Of a stretch of DNA of 64,000 nucleotides, positions 26,849 through 35,640 are shown one piece after another. This stretch comes from Cupriavidus pauculus (GTDB lineage Bacteria; Pseudomonadota; Gammaproteobacteria; Burkholderiales; Burkholderiaceae): the NCBI RefSeq assembly GCF_022179805.1, contig NZ_BPUO01000005.1:310001-374000 (forward strand), written 5' to 3'. The position numbers and the translations under genes are program-made. Under the pieces are notes generated by a model, which saw only the letters and a list, made by a program, of their open reading frames with translations, searched no databases and was not told where the DNA came from. Position 1 is the first letter of the stretch, and every line of letters begins with the position of its first letter.

Positions 26849-28351
26849 ATGACACGAACGGCAAGGACGACGGCGGTGGTAATGGCAGTGGCACAGCGTG
26901 CCGTTCCGGCCCTGCGGCAGCTTGGCTGCATGGCCGTGGTCCTGTCGCTGGTCGGTTGCGCCAGCATGAACGGGCTCAAAACCCAGGCCAGGGTCGACGA
27001 TGCCAACCGGCTGGAGGCCAGCGAGTCGCTGGCGGCGGCGCGTGTGTCGCCGGCCGCATGGCCCGAGCGTGCCTGGTGGCGGACCTTTGGCGACCCGCAG
27101 CTTGATGCGCTGGTGGAAGCGGCGCTGGCGGGGCAGCCATCGCTGCGCGTGGCGGCGGCGCGAGTGCGCCAGGCCGAGGCGCTGGCGGGCGGCGCTGAAG
27201 CCGCGCTGTCGCCGCAGGCCAATCTGTTCGGACGCACCACGCGCCAGCGCTTCAGCGAAAACGGCCTGGCACCCAAGCCCCTGGCGGGTAGCTGGAAATG
27301 GGCCAGCGACCTGCAGCTTGGACTCAGCTACGAACTCGATTTCTGGGGCAAGAACCAGGCAACGTTCGACGCGGCGCTGGACCGTGCGCGGGCCGCCGAG
27401 GTGGACTATCACGCCGCCGAACTGATGCTGACCACATCGGTGGTGCACGCCTACCTGCGGCTCGACGCCGCGCACGCGCTGCGCCAACTGGCCGAGGACA
27501 CCTACCGCCAGCGGCAGAACACGCTGGCGCTGACGCAGCAGCGCGTGGCCGCGCAGCTTGATTCGCGGCTCGACATGAAGCAGGCCGAAGCCGCGCTGCC
27601 GGCCACGCGCGAACGGCTGGCGGCCATCAATGAAGTCATCGCGCTGACCCGCAACCAGCTTGCCGCGCTGGCAGGGCAGGGGCCCGATGCCGGTGCCAGG
27701 ATCGGCCGCCCGCAACTGCGCACGGTGTTCGACGAGGCCGTGCCGGCATCGTTGCCGGCCGAACTGGTGGGCCGGCGCCCGGACGTGGTGGCGCAGCGCT
27801 GGCGCGTGGAAGCGGCCGGGCAGGAGATCAAGGCGGCCAAGGCGCAGTTCTATCCGAACATCAGCCTGACTGCCTTTGCCGGGCTGCAGAGCCTGAGCCT
27901 GTCCGATTTCTTCACGGCGGGCAGCCGCACCATGGGCATTGGCCCGGCGCTGTCATTGCCGATCTTCGATGGCGGCCGCCTGCGCGCGAATCTGGGCGTG
28001 CGGCACGCCGAATACGACGCGGCGGTCGAGCAATACAACGCCACGCTGATCACGGCGCTGCACGATGTGGTCAATCAACTGGTGTCGCTGCACTGGCTGG
28101 CCGAGCGCGCCGGCGAGCAGCGCGAGGCGCTGCGGCTGACGCAGGAGGCGTATGACATGTCCGTGGCCCGCTACCGCAGCGGCGTGGGCAATTACCTGCA
28201 GGTGTTGTCGGCGGAAGGCCAGGTGCTGAACCAGAAGCAGCTTCTGATCGACCTGGAGACGCAGCAGCAGTCGTTGCACCTGGAACTGATCCGCGCACTC
28301 GGTGGCGGATACGCATCCGCAGCCACCCCGTCAACAAGGAATGCATCATGA
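26849..28351 (+). CDS. NodT-family outer-membrane efflux lipoprotein (pump 2 channel)
   Basis: This is a 500-residue TolC-like channel. The signal peptide ends in the lipobox LSLVGC around residue 37. Two OEP repeats follow, with AWWRTFGDPQLDALVEAAL, SYELDFWGKNQA, LVGRRPDVVAQRWRVEAAGQ, FYPNISLTAF and the C-terminal LQVLSAEGQVLNQKQ. It is the first gene of pump 2, unlike pump 1 where the channel stands alone. Its stop overlaps the adaptor start by ATGA. The operon is divergent from the histidine kinase, with box B in the shared control region. Confidence 0.93.
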   Translation: MTRTARTTAVVMAVAQRAVPALRQLGCMAVVLSLVGCASMNGLKTQARVDDANRLEASESLAAARVSPAAWPERAWWRTFGDPQLDALVEAALAGQPSLRVAAARVRQAEALAGGAEAALSPQANLFGRTTRQRFSENGLAPKPLAGSWKWASDLQLGLSYELDFWGKNQATFDAALDRARAAEVDYHAAELMLTTSVVHAYLRLDAAHALRQLAEDTYRQRQNTLALTQQRVAAQLDSRLDMKQAEAALPATRERLAAINEVIALTRNQLAALAGQGPDAGARIGRPQLRTVFDEAVPASLPAELVGRRPDVVAQRWRVEAAGQEIKAAKAQFYPNISLTAFAGLQSLSLSDFFTAGSRTMGIGPALSLPIFDGGRLRANLGVRHAEYDAAVEQYNATLITALHDVVNQLVSLHWLAERAGEQREALRLTQEAYDMSVARYRSGVGNYLQVLSAEGQVLNQKQLLIDLETQQQSLHLELIRALGGGYASAATPSTRNAS

Positions 28352-29538
28352 ATCCGGCCAGCCAGCAGAACGCCGCAAACACGCCGCCGGCAACAGAACC
28401 CGTAGCACCGGCCCCGATTCCCCCGCGCAAGCCGTGGCGCATGGTGGCGCTGTCCGTTACCGCCATCGCCGTGATCGGGGCCATCGGCTATCACCTGCAG
28501 TTCGGACGCCAGCAGGTATCCACCGAGAACGCCTATGTCGAAGGCAACGTCGTGCAGGTGACCTCGCAGGTGGGCGGCGTGGTCACGGCCATCCTGGCCG
28601 ACAACACGGACCTGGTGGCATCGGGCAAGACGCTGGTCGAACTCAATGGCGTGGACGCGCAGCTTGCGCTGACCGCCGCGCAGGCGCAACTGGCGCGCGC
28701 GGTGCGGCAGGTACGCGGCCAGTTTGCCGCCGCTGGCCAGGATCGCGCCAACGTGGAACTGCGCTCGGTGGACCTGGCGCGCGCGCAGGACAATCTCTCG
28801 CGCCGCTCGGCGCTGGTGGCCTCGGGCGCGATCTCGGGCGAGGAACTGATCCACGCCACGCAGGAGGTACGCGCCGCAAAGGCGGCGCTGGCCGTGGCCA
28901 TGGAACAGCTCAAGCGCAACCAGGCGCTGGTGGAGCGCACGTCGGTGGCGTCGCATCCCGATGTGCTGGCGGCTGCGTCGCAGGTGCGCAATGCCAGCAT
29001 CGCGCTGGCGCGCACGCGCATTCCGGCGCCGGCGGGCGGCGTGGTGACCAAGCGTTCGGTCCAGGTGGGGCAGCGCGTCAGCGCCGGGGTGCCGATGATG
29101 TCGGTGGTGCCGCTGAACGAACTGTGGGTGACGGCCAACCTGAAGGAGTCGCAACTGCGCGACGTGCGGCTGGGCCAGCCCGTCACGCTGACCACGGACC
29201 TGTACGGCGACGGCGTGGTGTACCACGGCCGCATCGTCGGGCAGGACGCCGGCACCGGCAGCGCGTTTGCGCTGCTGCCCGCGCAGAACGCCACCGGCAA
29301 CTGGATCAAGGTGGTGCAGCGCGTGCCGGTGCGCATCGCGCTGACGCCGGCGGAGGTGGCGGCGAATCCGCTGCAGATCGGGCTCTCGATGAACGTGTCG
29401 ATCGATACGCACGAGCGCGGCGGCAAGCGGCTGGTGGCCGTGGACACCGGACGCCAGAACTACCGCACCACGGTGTTCGCCGACGAAATGGCGCAGGCCG
29501 ACGAACTGGTGCGCCGGATCGTGGCAGAGAACAGCTAG
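28348..29538 (+). CDS. EmrA/HlyD-family membrane-fusion protein (pump 2 adaptor)
   Basis: This is a 396-residue periplasmic adaptor. It has a Pro/Ala-rich N-terminus, a single transmembrane helix near residues 32-50 and the lipoyl half ENAYVEGNVVQVTSQVGGVV. A helical hairpin spans about 105-220, followed by TRIPAPAGGVVTKRSVQVGQ and the barrel segment ATGNWIKVVQRVPVRI. It is translationally coupled to the channel gene and joins the channel to the MFS carrier encoded 30 bp downstream. About 60% of the residues in conserved blocks recur in the pump 3 adaptor, showing that the two operons are paralogous. Confidence 0.93.
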   Translation: MNPASQQNAANTPPATEPVAPAPIPPRKPWRMVALSVTAIAVIGAIGYHLQFGRQQVSTENAYVEGNVVQVTSQVGGVVTAILADNTDLVASGKTLVELNGVDAQLALTAAQAQLARAVRQVRGQFAAAGQDRANVELRSVDLARAQDNLSRRSALVASGAISGEELIHATQEVRAAKAALAVAMEQLKRNQALVERTSVASHPDVLAAASQVRNASIALARTRIPAPAGGVVTKRSVQVGQRVSAGVPMMSVVPLNELWVTANLKESQLRDVRLGQPVTLTTDLYGDGVVYHGRIVGQDAGTGSAFALLPAQNATGNWIKVVQRVPVRIALTPAEVAANPLQIGLSMNVSIDTHERGGKRLVAVDTGRQNYRTTVFADEMAQADELVRRIVAENS

Positions 29539-29568
29539 GTCGAAGAGAGCCGCCAGGAGACAAACGCG

Positions 29569-31092
29569 ATGCAGACAGCTATCCCCCGGCACCTGTTGCT
29601 GCTGGCCATTGGCGCGCTGACGCTGATCGACTTCCTGCAGGGCGGCATGGTGGCCTTTGCCGCCACGCCCATCATGGGCGAGATCGGCGCGAGCCCCGAG
29701 GAATACAGCACGGTGGCGGCGGCCTACGCCAGCGTGGCGGTGGTGGCCATCGCACTGCAGCGCTGGGTCGTGGAGCGCGTGGGCTGGCGGCGCTATGTGC
29801 AGGGTGCGCTCTGTGCAACGGCGGCCGGCGCCATCCTGTGCGCCCATGCCGGCAGCTATCAGGAATTCCTGGTCGGGCGCATGGTGACGGCGCTGGGGTG
29901 CGCCGGCATGGTCACGTCGTCGCGGCTGATGGTGAACCTGATTCCGCCGGGTCCCGCGCGCTTTACGGGCATCACGGCGCTGGTGTCGGGCGTGTGCGTG
30001 GGCATGGCCGTCGCGCCGTGGCTGGCGTCGCTGATTGTCACGGCCGACCGCTGGCCATTGATCTTCTGGCTGGCCGCGGCCGCCGCGCTGGCGGCGCTGC
30101 CGGCCATCAGCGTGCTGCCCGAGGGCACGGTGGCCCCCGCGCAGCGCTCCGGCGCGCGGCCGCTGCGCTTGGTGGCGCTGGCGGTGGGCAGCTTCCTGGT
30201 GCTGTACGTGCTGCAGCGCTCCTACTACGACTTCTACGCGGACCGCCTGTGGCTGCTGCTGGGCACGGTGGTGGGCGTGGGCGCACTGGTGGCGTTCGTG
30301 CTGCTGGAATCGGGCAGCGATCGGCCGCTGCTGGCGCTGCGCAGCCTGGTGGAACCCCGCTACCTGGCGGGCCTGACGCTCTTCACGTTCTGCTACGTCA
30401 CGCTGGGCGCCAACGGCTACCTGCTGCCCGTGATGCTGCAGCGGTCGCTGGGGCATTCGTGGGCCACCGCCGGGCAGTTCTACGCGATGGGCCTGGCCGC
30501 CGGCGTGGTGACGTGGATGACGATGACGCGCCTGCTGCCGCGCTGGCCCAGCCCGCGCAAGTACTTCGTGGCCGGGTTCCTGGCGCTGGCCGGGTCGGCC
30601 TGGCTGATGAGCCGGATGCCGCCGGCGCCGGACCTGTGGGTGCACGTGCTGCCCGCGCTGGCGCTCTACGGGGTGTTCATCATGACGATGATTCCGGTCA
30701 CGGCCATGCAGACCTTTAGCGGCGTGGCGTACGACGAATCGGTGTTCTCGCATGCGCAGCAGAGCAAGAACATGCTCGGGCAGATGGGGACGGCGCTGGG
30801 GGTGACCGTCGCCACGGTGGGCCAGCAGTGGCTGACCACGATGCACTACAGCACGCTCCACGACCGGATCCATCCGAACAGCCTGCAGTTCCAGGAAACG
30901 CTGGCGCAGCACGCGGCGGCATTGTCGGCGTCGGTCGATCCGAACCGCGCGGCGGAAATGGCGCTGGCACAGATTGCGCAGGCGCTGGGCCAGCAGTCCG
31001 CACTACTGGCCAACCTCGACCACTTTCGCGCGCTGGCGCTGATTGCCGTGCTGGCGGTCGGCGTCAGCCTGGTGCAGAAGGTGATTCGGTAG
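29569..31092 (+). CDS. EmrB-like MFS exporter (pump 2 inner-membrane carrier)
   Basis: This is a 507-residue multi-helix major facilitator. Helix 1 reads LLAIGALTLIDFLQGGMVAF; the second half contains GLTLFTFCYVTLGANGYLLP. The C-terminal part (QSKNMLGQMGTALGVTVATV, then a periplasmic loop and a last helix ending VGVSLVQKVIR) matches the 14-helix DHA2 plan, but the sequence is more divergent than the pump 1 and pump 3 carriers. AGGAGA precedes the ATG. Its substrate may therefore differ. It ends pump 2; the next promoter starts about 20 bp later. Confidence 0.88.
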   Translation: MQTAIPRHLLLLAIGALTLIDFLQGGMVAFAATPIMGEIGASPEEYSTVAAAYASVAVVAIALQRWVVERVGWRRYVQGALCATAAGAILCAHAGSYQEFLVGRMVTALGCAGMVTSSRLMVNLIPPGPARFTGITALVSGVCVGMAVAPWLASLIVTADRWPLIFWLAAAAALAALPAISVLPEGTVAPAQRSGARPLRLVALAVGSFLVLYVLQRSYYDFYADRLWLLLGTVVGVGALVAFVLLESGSDRPLLALRSLVEPRYLAGLTLFTFCYVTLGANGYLLPVMLQRSLGHSWATAGQFYAMGLAAGVVTWMTMTRLLPRWPSPRKYFVAGFLALAGSAWLMSRMPPAPDLWVHVLPALALYGVFIMTMIPVTAMQTFSGVAYDESVFSHAQQSKNMLGQMGTALGVTVATVGQQWLTTMHYSTLHDRIHPNSLQFQETLAQHAAALSASVDPNRAAEMALAQIAQALGQQSALLANLDHFRALALIAVLAVGVSLVQKVIR

Positions 31093-31109
31093 TCATACCA
31101 AATCCCACC

Positions 31110-31138
31110 TTGCATTTAGCTGACAAGTCAGCTATCTT
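31110..31138 (+). promoter_or_regulatory. Pump 3 promoter with palindromic operator in its spacer
   Basis: The -35 element TTGCAT (31110-31115) and -10 element TATCTT (31133-31138) are 17 bp apart. A perfect palindrome, TAGCTGAC-AA-GTCAGCTA (31117-31134), fills the spacer. This is the classic arrangement of a MarR- or TetR-repressed promoter. No such regulator is encoded beside it. Confidence 0.6.
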
Positions 31139-31149
31139 TCCGGCAGGGC

Positions 31150-31184
31150 GCCTCGCGGCTCGATTTTGCGAGGCCTTTTGTTTA
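31150..31184 (+). terminator. Intrinsic terminator in the pump 3 leader
   Basis: GCCTCGC (31150-31156) pairs with GCGAGGC (31168-31174), followed by CTTTTGTTT. It lies between the predicted pump 3 promoter and its first gene. It may be the terminator of pump 2, a leader attenuator for pump 3, or both. Confidence 0.7.
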
Positions 31185-31189
31185 TGGAT

Positions 31190-31208
31190 TTAACTGACGC
31201 ATCAGATA
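31190..31208. promoter_or_regulatory. Second operator-like site abutting the pump 3 start codon
   Basis: The sequence TTAACTGACGCATCAGATA carries the same CTGAC...TCAG core as the spacer palindrome 70 bp upstream, but is imperfect. It runs directly into the ATG at 31209. A repressor bound at both sites could block initiation and translation-proximal transcription. Confidence 0.45.
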
Positions 31209-32675
31209 ATGGTTAGGCAATCACCTCAGCGGATTTCGTGGCGGATTGGCACCGTCGTGGCGGCAATGGCGGTCTTGCAGGCCGGCTGCGCCAACTATGC
31301 GGGCATCGGCAGCGACAGCACGATGGCGCCGCCCGACAAGTACGAGTCGGCCCAGAGCCTGCCGTCCGGTGGCGGCCATTGGCCCCCGGCCGCATGGGCC
31401 AGCCAGTTCGGCGACGTCCAGCTCGACGCCTTGATCGCCGAAGCGCTGAAGGACAGCCCGACGATCGAGCGCGCCCGTGCCCGGGTGGCGGCAGCGGCGG
31501 CCTTCACCGAAACGGCCAATGCCAACACGCTGCCGCAGGTGGGGGCGGGCTATAGCTGGACGCGCCAGCGCCTGACCGAGAGCACGTTCATTCCGCCCGC
31601 GTTTGCCGGGTCGTGGCAGTCCGAGAACAAGGCCATCATCAGCGCCAGCTACGAGCTGGACCTGTGGGGCAAGAACCGCGAAGCGCTGCGCTCGGCCGTG
31701 TCCGAGCACAAGGCCACCGTGGCGGAGGCCGAACAGGTGCGCCTGACGCTGAGCAGCAGCATCGCCCGCAGCTACAACGAACTGGGCCGGCTGCATGCAT
31801 TGCTGGACATCGCGAAGGACGAAGTGGCCCAGCGTGCCGAAGTGCTGCGCATCACGCGCGGCCGGGTGCGGATGGGGCTGGAAACCGAAGTCGAGCAGCA
31901 GACCGCCGAAGCCAATCTGGCGGCGGCGAGCGTGTCCGTGTCGGCGCTGGAGGGCAACATCCTGCGCACGCGCTACCAGCTTGGTGCGCTGCTGGGACAG
32001 GGTCCCGACCGGGGCCTGGCCATCGCGTGGCCCGCGCTGGGCAATGGCGATGACGTGAGCCTGCCGGCGAATCTGCCGGCCGACCTCGTGGCACGCCGCC
32101 CCGACATCGTCGCGGCGCGCTGGCGTGTGGACGCCACCACGCACGACATCAAGGTGGCCAAGGCCGAGTTCTATCCCGACATCAACCTGAGCGCCGCAAT
32201 CGGGCTCGATGCATTTGGCTGGGGCCGCTTCCTGCGTGCCGCCAGCCGCACGGCATCGGCAGGCTCGGCCATCCATCTGCCGATCTTCGATGGCGGTGCG
32301 TTGCGCGCGCAGCTCAAGGGCCGCTATGCGGCCTTCGACTTCGCGGTGTCCAACTACAACGACACCGTGATCAATGCGCTGACCGACGTGGCCACGCAGC
32401 TATCCGATATCCGCGCCGTCGATGCGCAACTCGTCGACGCCGTGCGCAGCGATGCGGCGGCACAGCGTGCGCTGAAGCTGGCGCTGGCGCAATACCAGGG
32501 CGGGCTCACCACGCAACTGACCGTGCTCAACGCCCAGACCACCGCGCTGGCCAGCCGCCAGGGCGTGACCAACCTGCGCTTGCAACGCCGCGACCGCCAG
32601 ATCGCGTTGGCCGCAGCGCTCGGCGGCGGATACACCGACAGCGCCGAACCGAACCAGCCGGCGGCTTCTCGCTGA
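31209..32675 (+). CDS. NodT-family outer-membrane efflux lipoprotein (pump 3 channel)
   Basis: This is a 488-residue TolC-like channel. The signal peptide MVRQSPQRISWRIGTVVAAM leads to the lipobox VLQAGC. OEP repeats show WASQFGDVQLDALIAEAL, SYELDLWGKNREALRSAV, LVARRPDIVAARWRVDATTH, FYPDINLSAAIG and QGGLTTQLTVLNAQ. It is the first gene of pump 3, followed by the adaptor 28 bp later and the carrier. The operon repeats the pump 2 gene order, consistent with duplication followed by divergence. Confidence 0.93.
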   Translation: MVRQSPQRISWRIGTVVAAMAVLQAGCANYAGIGSDSTMAPPDKYESAQSLPSGGGHWPPAAWASQFGDVQLDALIAEALKDSPTIERARARVAAAAAFTETANANTLPQVGAGYSWTRQRLTESTFIPPAFAGSWQSENKAIISASYELDLWGKNREALRSAVSEHKATVAEAEQVRLTLSSSIARSYNELGRLHALLDIAKDEVAQRAEVLRITRGRVRMGLETEVEQQTAEANLAAASVSVSALEGNILRTRYQLGALLGQGPDRGLAIAWPALGNGDDVSLPANLPADLVARRPDIVAARWRVDATTHDIKVAKAEFYPDINLSAAIGLDAFGWGRFLRAASRTASAGSAIHLPIFDGGALRAQLKGRYAAFDFAVSNYNDTVINALTDVATQLSDIRAVDAQLVDAVRSDAAAQRALKLALAQYQGGLTTQLTVLNAQTTALASRQGVTNLRLQRRDRQIALAAALGGGYTDSAEPNQPAASR

Positions 32676-32703
32676 TCGCTATCCCTTAATTGCCAGTGAC
32701 ATC

Positions 32704-33891
32704 ATGAATTCGCCTGCATCGTCCCCGACATCTTCCACCTCGACTCCCAACCGCACCCGCAAGCGCCTGCTGGCGCTGCTCGGCCTGACCACGCTGGCGT
32801 GCGGCGCCGGCTATGGCGCCTACTACTACAGCGTGGCCCGCTTCCACGAACACACCGACGACGCCTACGTCAACGGCCACCTGGTGCAACTGACGCCCCA
32901 GGTGAGCGGCACGGTGGTATCGGTCAACGCCGACGACACCGAGATCGTCAAGGCCGGCGACCCCGTGGTGACGCTCGACCCGGCCGACGCGCGCATTGCG
33001 CTGGCCAATGCCGAGGCCGCGCTGGGCCAGACCGTGCGGCAGGTGAGCGCGCTCTACGTCAACAACAACGTGCTGGCGTCGGTGCTGAAGCAGCGCGAGG
33101 CCGATCTGGCCAAGGCGCGCGACGACCTGCGCCGTCGCACGCAGGTGGCTGAAGCCGGCGCGGTAGCCGCTGAAGACATCGCCCACGCGCGTGATGCGGT
33201 GAAGACCGCCGAGGCCGCGCTCGAAACCGCGCGCCAGCAACTGGCGTCGAACCATGCGCTGACCGACCAGGCCACCGTGGAAGACCATCCCAGTGTGCAG
33301 GCCGCCGCTGCCCGTGTGCGCGACGCGTACCTGGCCAGCGCGCGCAACACGCTGCCGGCACCCGTGACCGGCTATGTGGCGCGGCGCTCGGTGCAGGTGG
33401 GCCAGCGCGTGGCGCCCGGCAATCCGCTGATGGCCATCGTGCCGCTCGACGGCGTCTGGGTCGATGCCAATTTCAAGGAAGTGCAGCTGAGCCACATCCG
33501 CATCGGCCAGCCGGTCACGCTGAGCGCCGACCTGTACGGCAGCAAGGTCACGTATCGGGGCAAGGTGGTGGGCTTCTCGGCCGGAACGGGCAGCGCGTTC
33601 TCGTCGCTGCCGGCGCAGAACGCCACCGGCAACTGGATCAAGGTGGTGCAGCGCCTGCCGGTGCGCATCGCGCTGGATCCCGACGAACTGCGCGCGCATC
33701 CGCTGAAGATCGGCCTGTCGATGCAGGTGGACGTGGAGACCCGGCAGCGCGGCGGCGCGGGCCTGGATGGCACGGCCCAGGCGGCCACGCGCAACAAGTA
33801 CGGCACCGATGTGTTCAAGCGGTACGGCGTCGAGGCCGAAGGCGAGATCGCCCGCATCATCGCGCGCAACGCTCTGCGCAAGCCTTCGTAA
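32704..33891 (+). CDS. EmrA/HlyD-family membrane-fusion protein (pump 3 adaptor)
   Basis: This is a 395-residue adaptor. A Ser/Thr-rich N-terminus is followed by a transmembrane helix (LLALLGLTTLACGAGYGAYY), the lipoyl half DAYVNGHLVQLTPQVSGTVV and a helical hairpin about 110-215. Then come the second lipoyl half (NTLPAPVTGYVARRSVQVGQ) and the barrel ATGNWIKVVQRLPVRIALDP. The role is to couple the inner-membrane carrier at 33910 to the outer-membrane channel at 31209. It lies 18 bp before the carrier gene, in one operon. Confidence 0.93.
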   Translation: MNSPASSPTSSTSTPNRTRKRLLALLGLTTLACGAGYGAYYYSVARFHEHTDDAYVNGHLVQLTPQVSGTVVSVNADDTEIVKAGDPVVTLDPADARIALANAEAALGQTVRQVSALYVNNNVLASVLKQREADLAKARDDLRRRTQVAEAGAVAAEDIAHARDAVKTAEAALETARQQLASNHALTDQATVEDHPSVQAAAARVRDAYLASARNTLPAPVTGYVARRSVQVGQRVAPGNPLMAIVPLDGVWVDANFKEVQLSHIRIGQPVTLSADLYGSKVTYRGKVVGFSAGTGSAFSSLPAQNATGNWIKVVQRLPVRIALDPDELRAHPLKIGLSMQVDVETRQRGGAGLDGTAQAATRNKYGTDVFKRYGVEAEGEIARIIARNALRKPS

Positions 33892-33909
33892 TTTGCAGCG
33901 AGACGCGCC

Positions 33910-35469
33910 ATGTCCAACCCGACCGCCATGCTTCCACCTCCACCCCTGACCGGCGGCAAGCTGGTGCTGGGCAGCTTTGCCGTGGCGCTGGCCACGTTCA
34001 TGAACGTGCTGGATTCGTCGATTGCTAACGTGGCGATTCCGACCATCTCCGGCAACCTCGGCGTGTCGATCCACGAAGGCACGTGGGTCATCACGCTGTT
34101 CGCGGCGTCCAATGCCGTGGCAATTCCGCTGACGGGCTGGCTGACCCAGCGCATCGGCCAGGTGCGGCTGTTCGTCGGCGCGCTGCTGCTGTTCGTGCTG
34201 GCGTCATGGCTGTGCGGCATCGCGCCCAACCTGGAGGTGCTGCTGGCCGCGCGGATCCTGCAGGGCGCGGTGGCCGGGCCGCTGATTCCGCTGTCGCAGG
34301 CCATCCTGCTCGGGTCGTTCCCGAAGGAGAAGAGCTCTCACGCTCTGGCGCTGTGGGCCATGACAGCCACGGTGGGCCCGATTGCCGGCCCGGCGCTGGG
34401 CGGCTGGATGACCGACTCCTATTCCTGGTCCTGGATCTTCTATATCAACATCCCGGTGGGCCTGTTTGCCGCGGCGGTCACCTGGGCCGTCTATCGCGAC
34501 CGCGAATCGCTGGTGCGCAAGCTGCCCATCGATACCGTGGGCCTGGCTTCGCTGATCGTCTGGGTCGGCGCGCTGCAGATCATGCTCGACAAGGGCAAGG
34601 ACCTCGACTGGTTTGCGTCGCCGGTGATCATCGCGCTGGCCATCGTCGCGTTGGTGAGCTTCGTGTTCTTCGTGATCTGGGAACTGACCGACCCCAATCC
34701 GATCATCGATTTGCGCCTGTTCAAGGGCCGCAACTTCCTGTTCGGCACGGCAGCCATCTCGGTAGGCTTTGCGTTGTTCTTTGCAAACCTCGTGGTGCTG
34801 CCGCAATGGATGCAGCAGTACCTGGCCTATCCGGCCGTGAACGCCGGACTGGTCACCGCGCCGCTGGGCATCTTTGCCGTGCTGCTGGCGCCGGTGGTGG
34901 GCAAGGTGTTGCCGAAGGCCGAACTGCGCGTGCTGGCCACGGTGGCCTTCCTGGGGTTTGCCGGTGTGTTCTACATGCGCTCGGGCTACACGACCGGGGT
35001 GGATACCTTCACGCTGGTGCTGCCCACGCTGCTGCAGGGCATACCGATGGCGCTGTTCTTCGTACCGCTGACTGCGATCATCCTGTCTGGGCAGCCGCCG
35101 GAAAAGATTCCGGCTGCGGCGGGGCTGTCGAACTTCGTGCGGATCTTCTTTGGCGCCGCCGGTACGTCACTGGCCACCACGGTCTGGAACGACCGCGCGG
35201 TCATGCATCACGTCCGGCTGGTGGAGCATGCCAACCCGGACAGCCCGCTGCATGCAGCGGCGGCCGGGGCGATCCAGTCGGCTGCGGGCCTGTCGCCGGC
35301 CCAGGCGACGGCGGTCTTCGAAAAGCTGCTGAACGCCGAGGCGATCATGCTGGGGCTCAACGACATCTTCTGGATCTCGGCCGTGATCTTCATCGGCATC
35401 ATTCCGCTGATCTGGTTGACCAAACCGGCAAAGGGGCCGATGTCCGGCGCGGCTGCGGCGGCGCACTGA
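33910..35469 (+). CDS. EmrB-type DHA2 MFS drug exporter (pump 3 inner-membrane carrier)
   Basis: This is a 519-residue, 14-helix DHA2 exporter with strong EmrB signatures: FATFMNVLDSSIANVA-type helix 1 (read as ATFMNVLDSSIANVAIPTIS), WVITLFAASNAVAIPLTGWL, motif C GPIAGPALGGWMTDSYSWSW and PAAAGLSNFVRIFFGAAGTS. It exports drugs or other hydrophobic compounds by proton antiport through the pump 3 adaptor and channel. It is the last gene of the operon; a 171-bp gap follows in which I see no clear element. Confidence 0.94.
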   Translation: MSNPTAMLPPPPLTGGKLVLGSFAVALATFMNVLDSSIANVAIPTISGNLGVSIHEGTWVITLFAASNAVAIPLTGWLTQRIGQVRLFVGALLLFVLASWLCGIAPNLEVLLAARILQGAVAGPLIPLSQAILLGSFPKEKSSHALALWAMTATVGPIAGPALGGWMTDSYSWSWIFYINIPVGLFAAAVTWAVYRDRESLVRKLPIDTVGLASLIVWVGALQIMLDKGKDLDWFASPVIIALAIVALVSFVFFVIWELTDPNPIIDLRLFKGRNFLFGTAAISVGFALFFANLVVLPQWMQQYLAYPAVNAGLVTAPLGIFAVLLAPVVGKVLPKAELRVLATVAFLGFAGVFYMRSGYTTGVDTFTLVLPTLLQGIPMALFFVPLTAIILSGQPPEKIPAAAGLSNFVRIFFGAAGTSLATTVWNDRAVMHHVRLVEHANPDSPLHAAAAGAIQSAAGLSPAQATAVFEKLLNAEAIMLGLNDIFWISAVIFIGIIPLIWLTKPAKGPMSGAAAAAH

Positions 35470-35640
35470 GCAGGCGCTTTTCAGTCAGGTTCTCCGTCGG
35501 ATTCGGCGTCAATTTCGCTTAATTCCCGCGATCAGAACATTCAGCACGGCAGGGTGCCGATGCCGTCACGCGTTGCGATATTCTGGGGCGGCGATTTTTC
35601 ACGCCTGCATTCCGACGCTGAACCCTGACGGAGAACCCAA

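Noticed and set aside
28192-30912. Long overlapping open frames (805 and 906 codons) on both strands across the pump 2 adaptor and carrier
   Set aside because: They are low-complexity Arg/Gly/His/Ala translations without motifs, fully covered by adaptor and carrier genes with clear family features.
31205-31210. GATAAT as the -10 element of pump 3
   Set aside because: It overlaps the start codon, and a matching -35 would be 20 bp away; the TTGCAT/TATCTT pair upstream is better.
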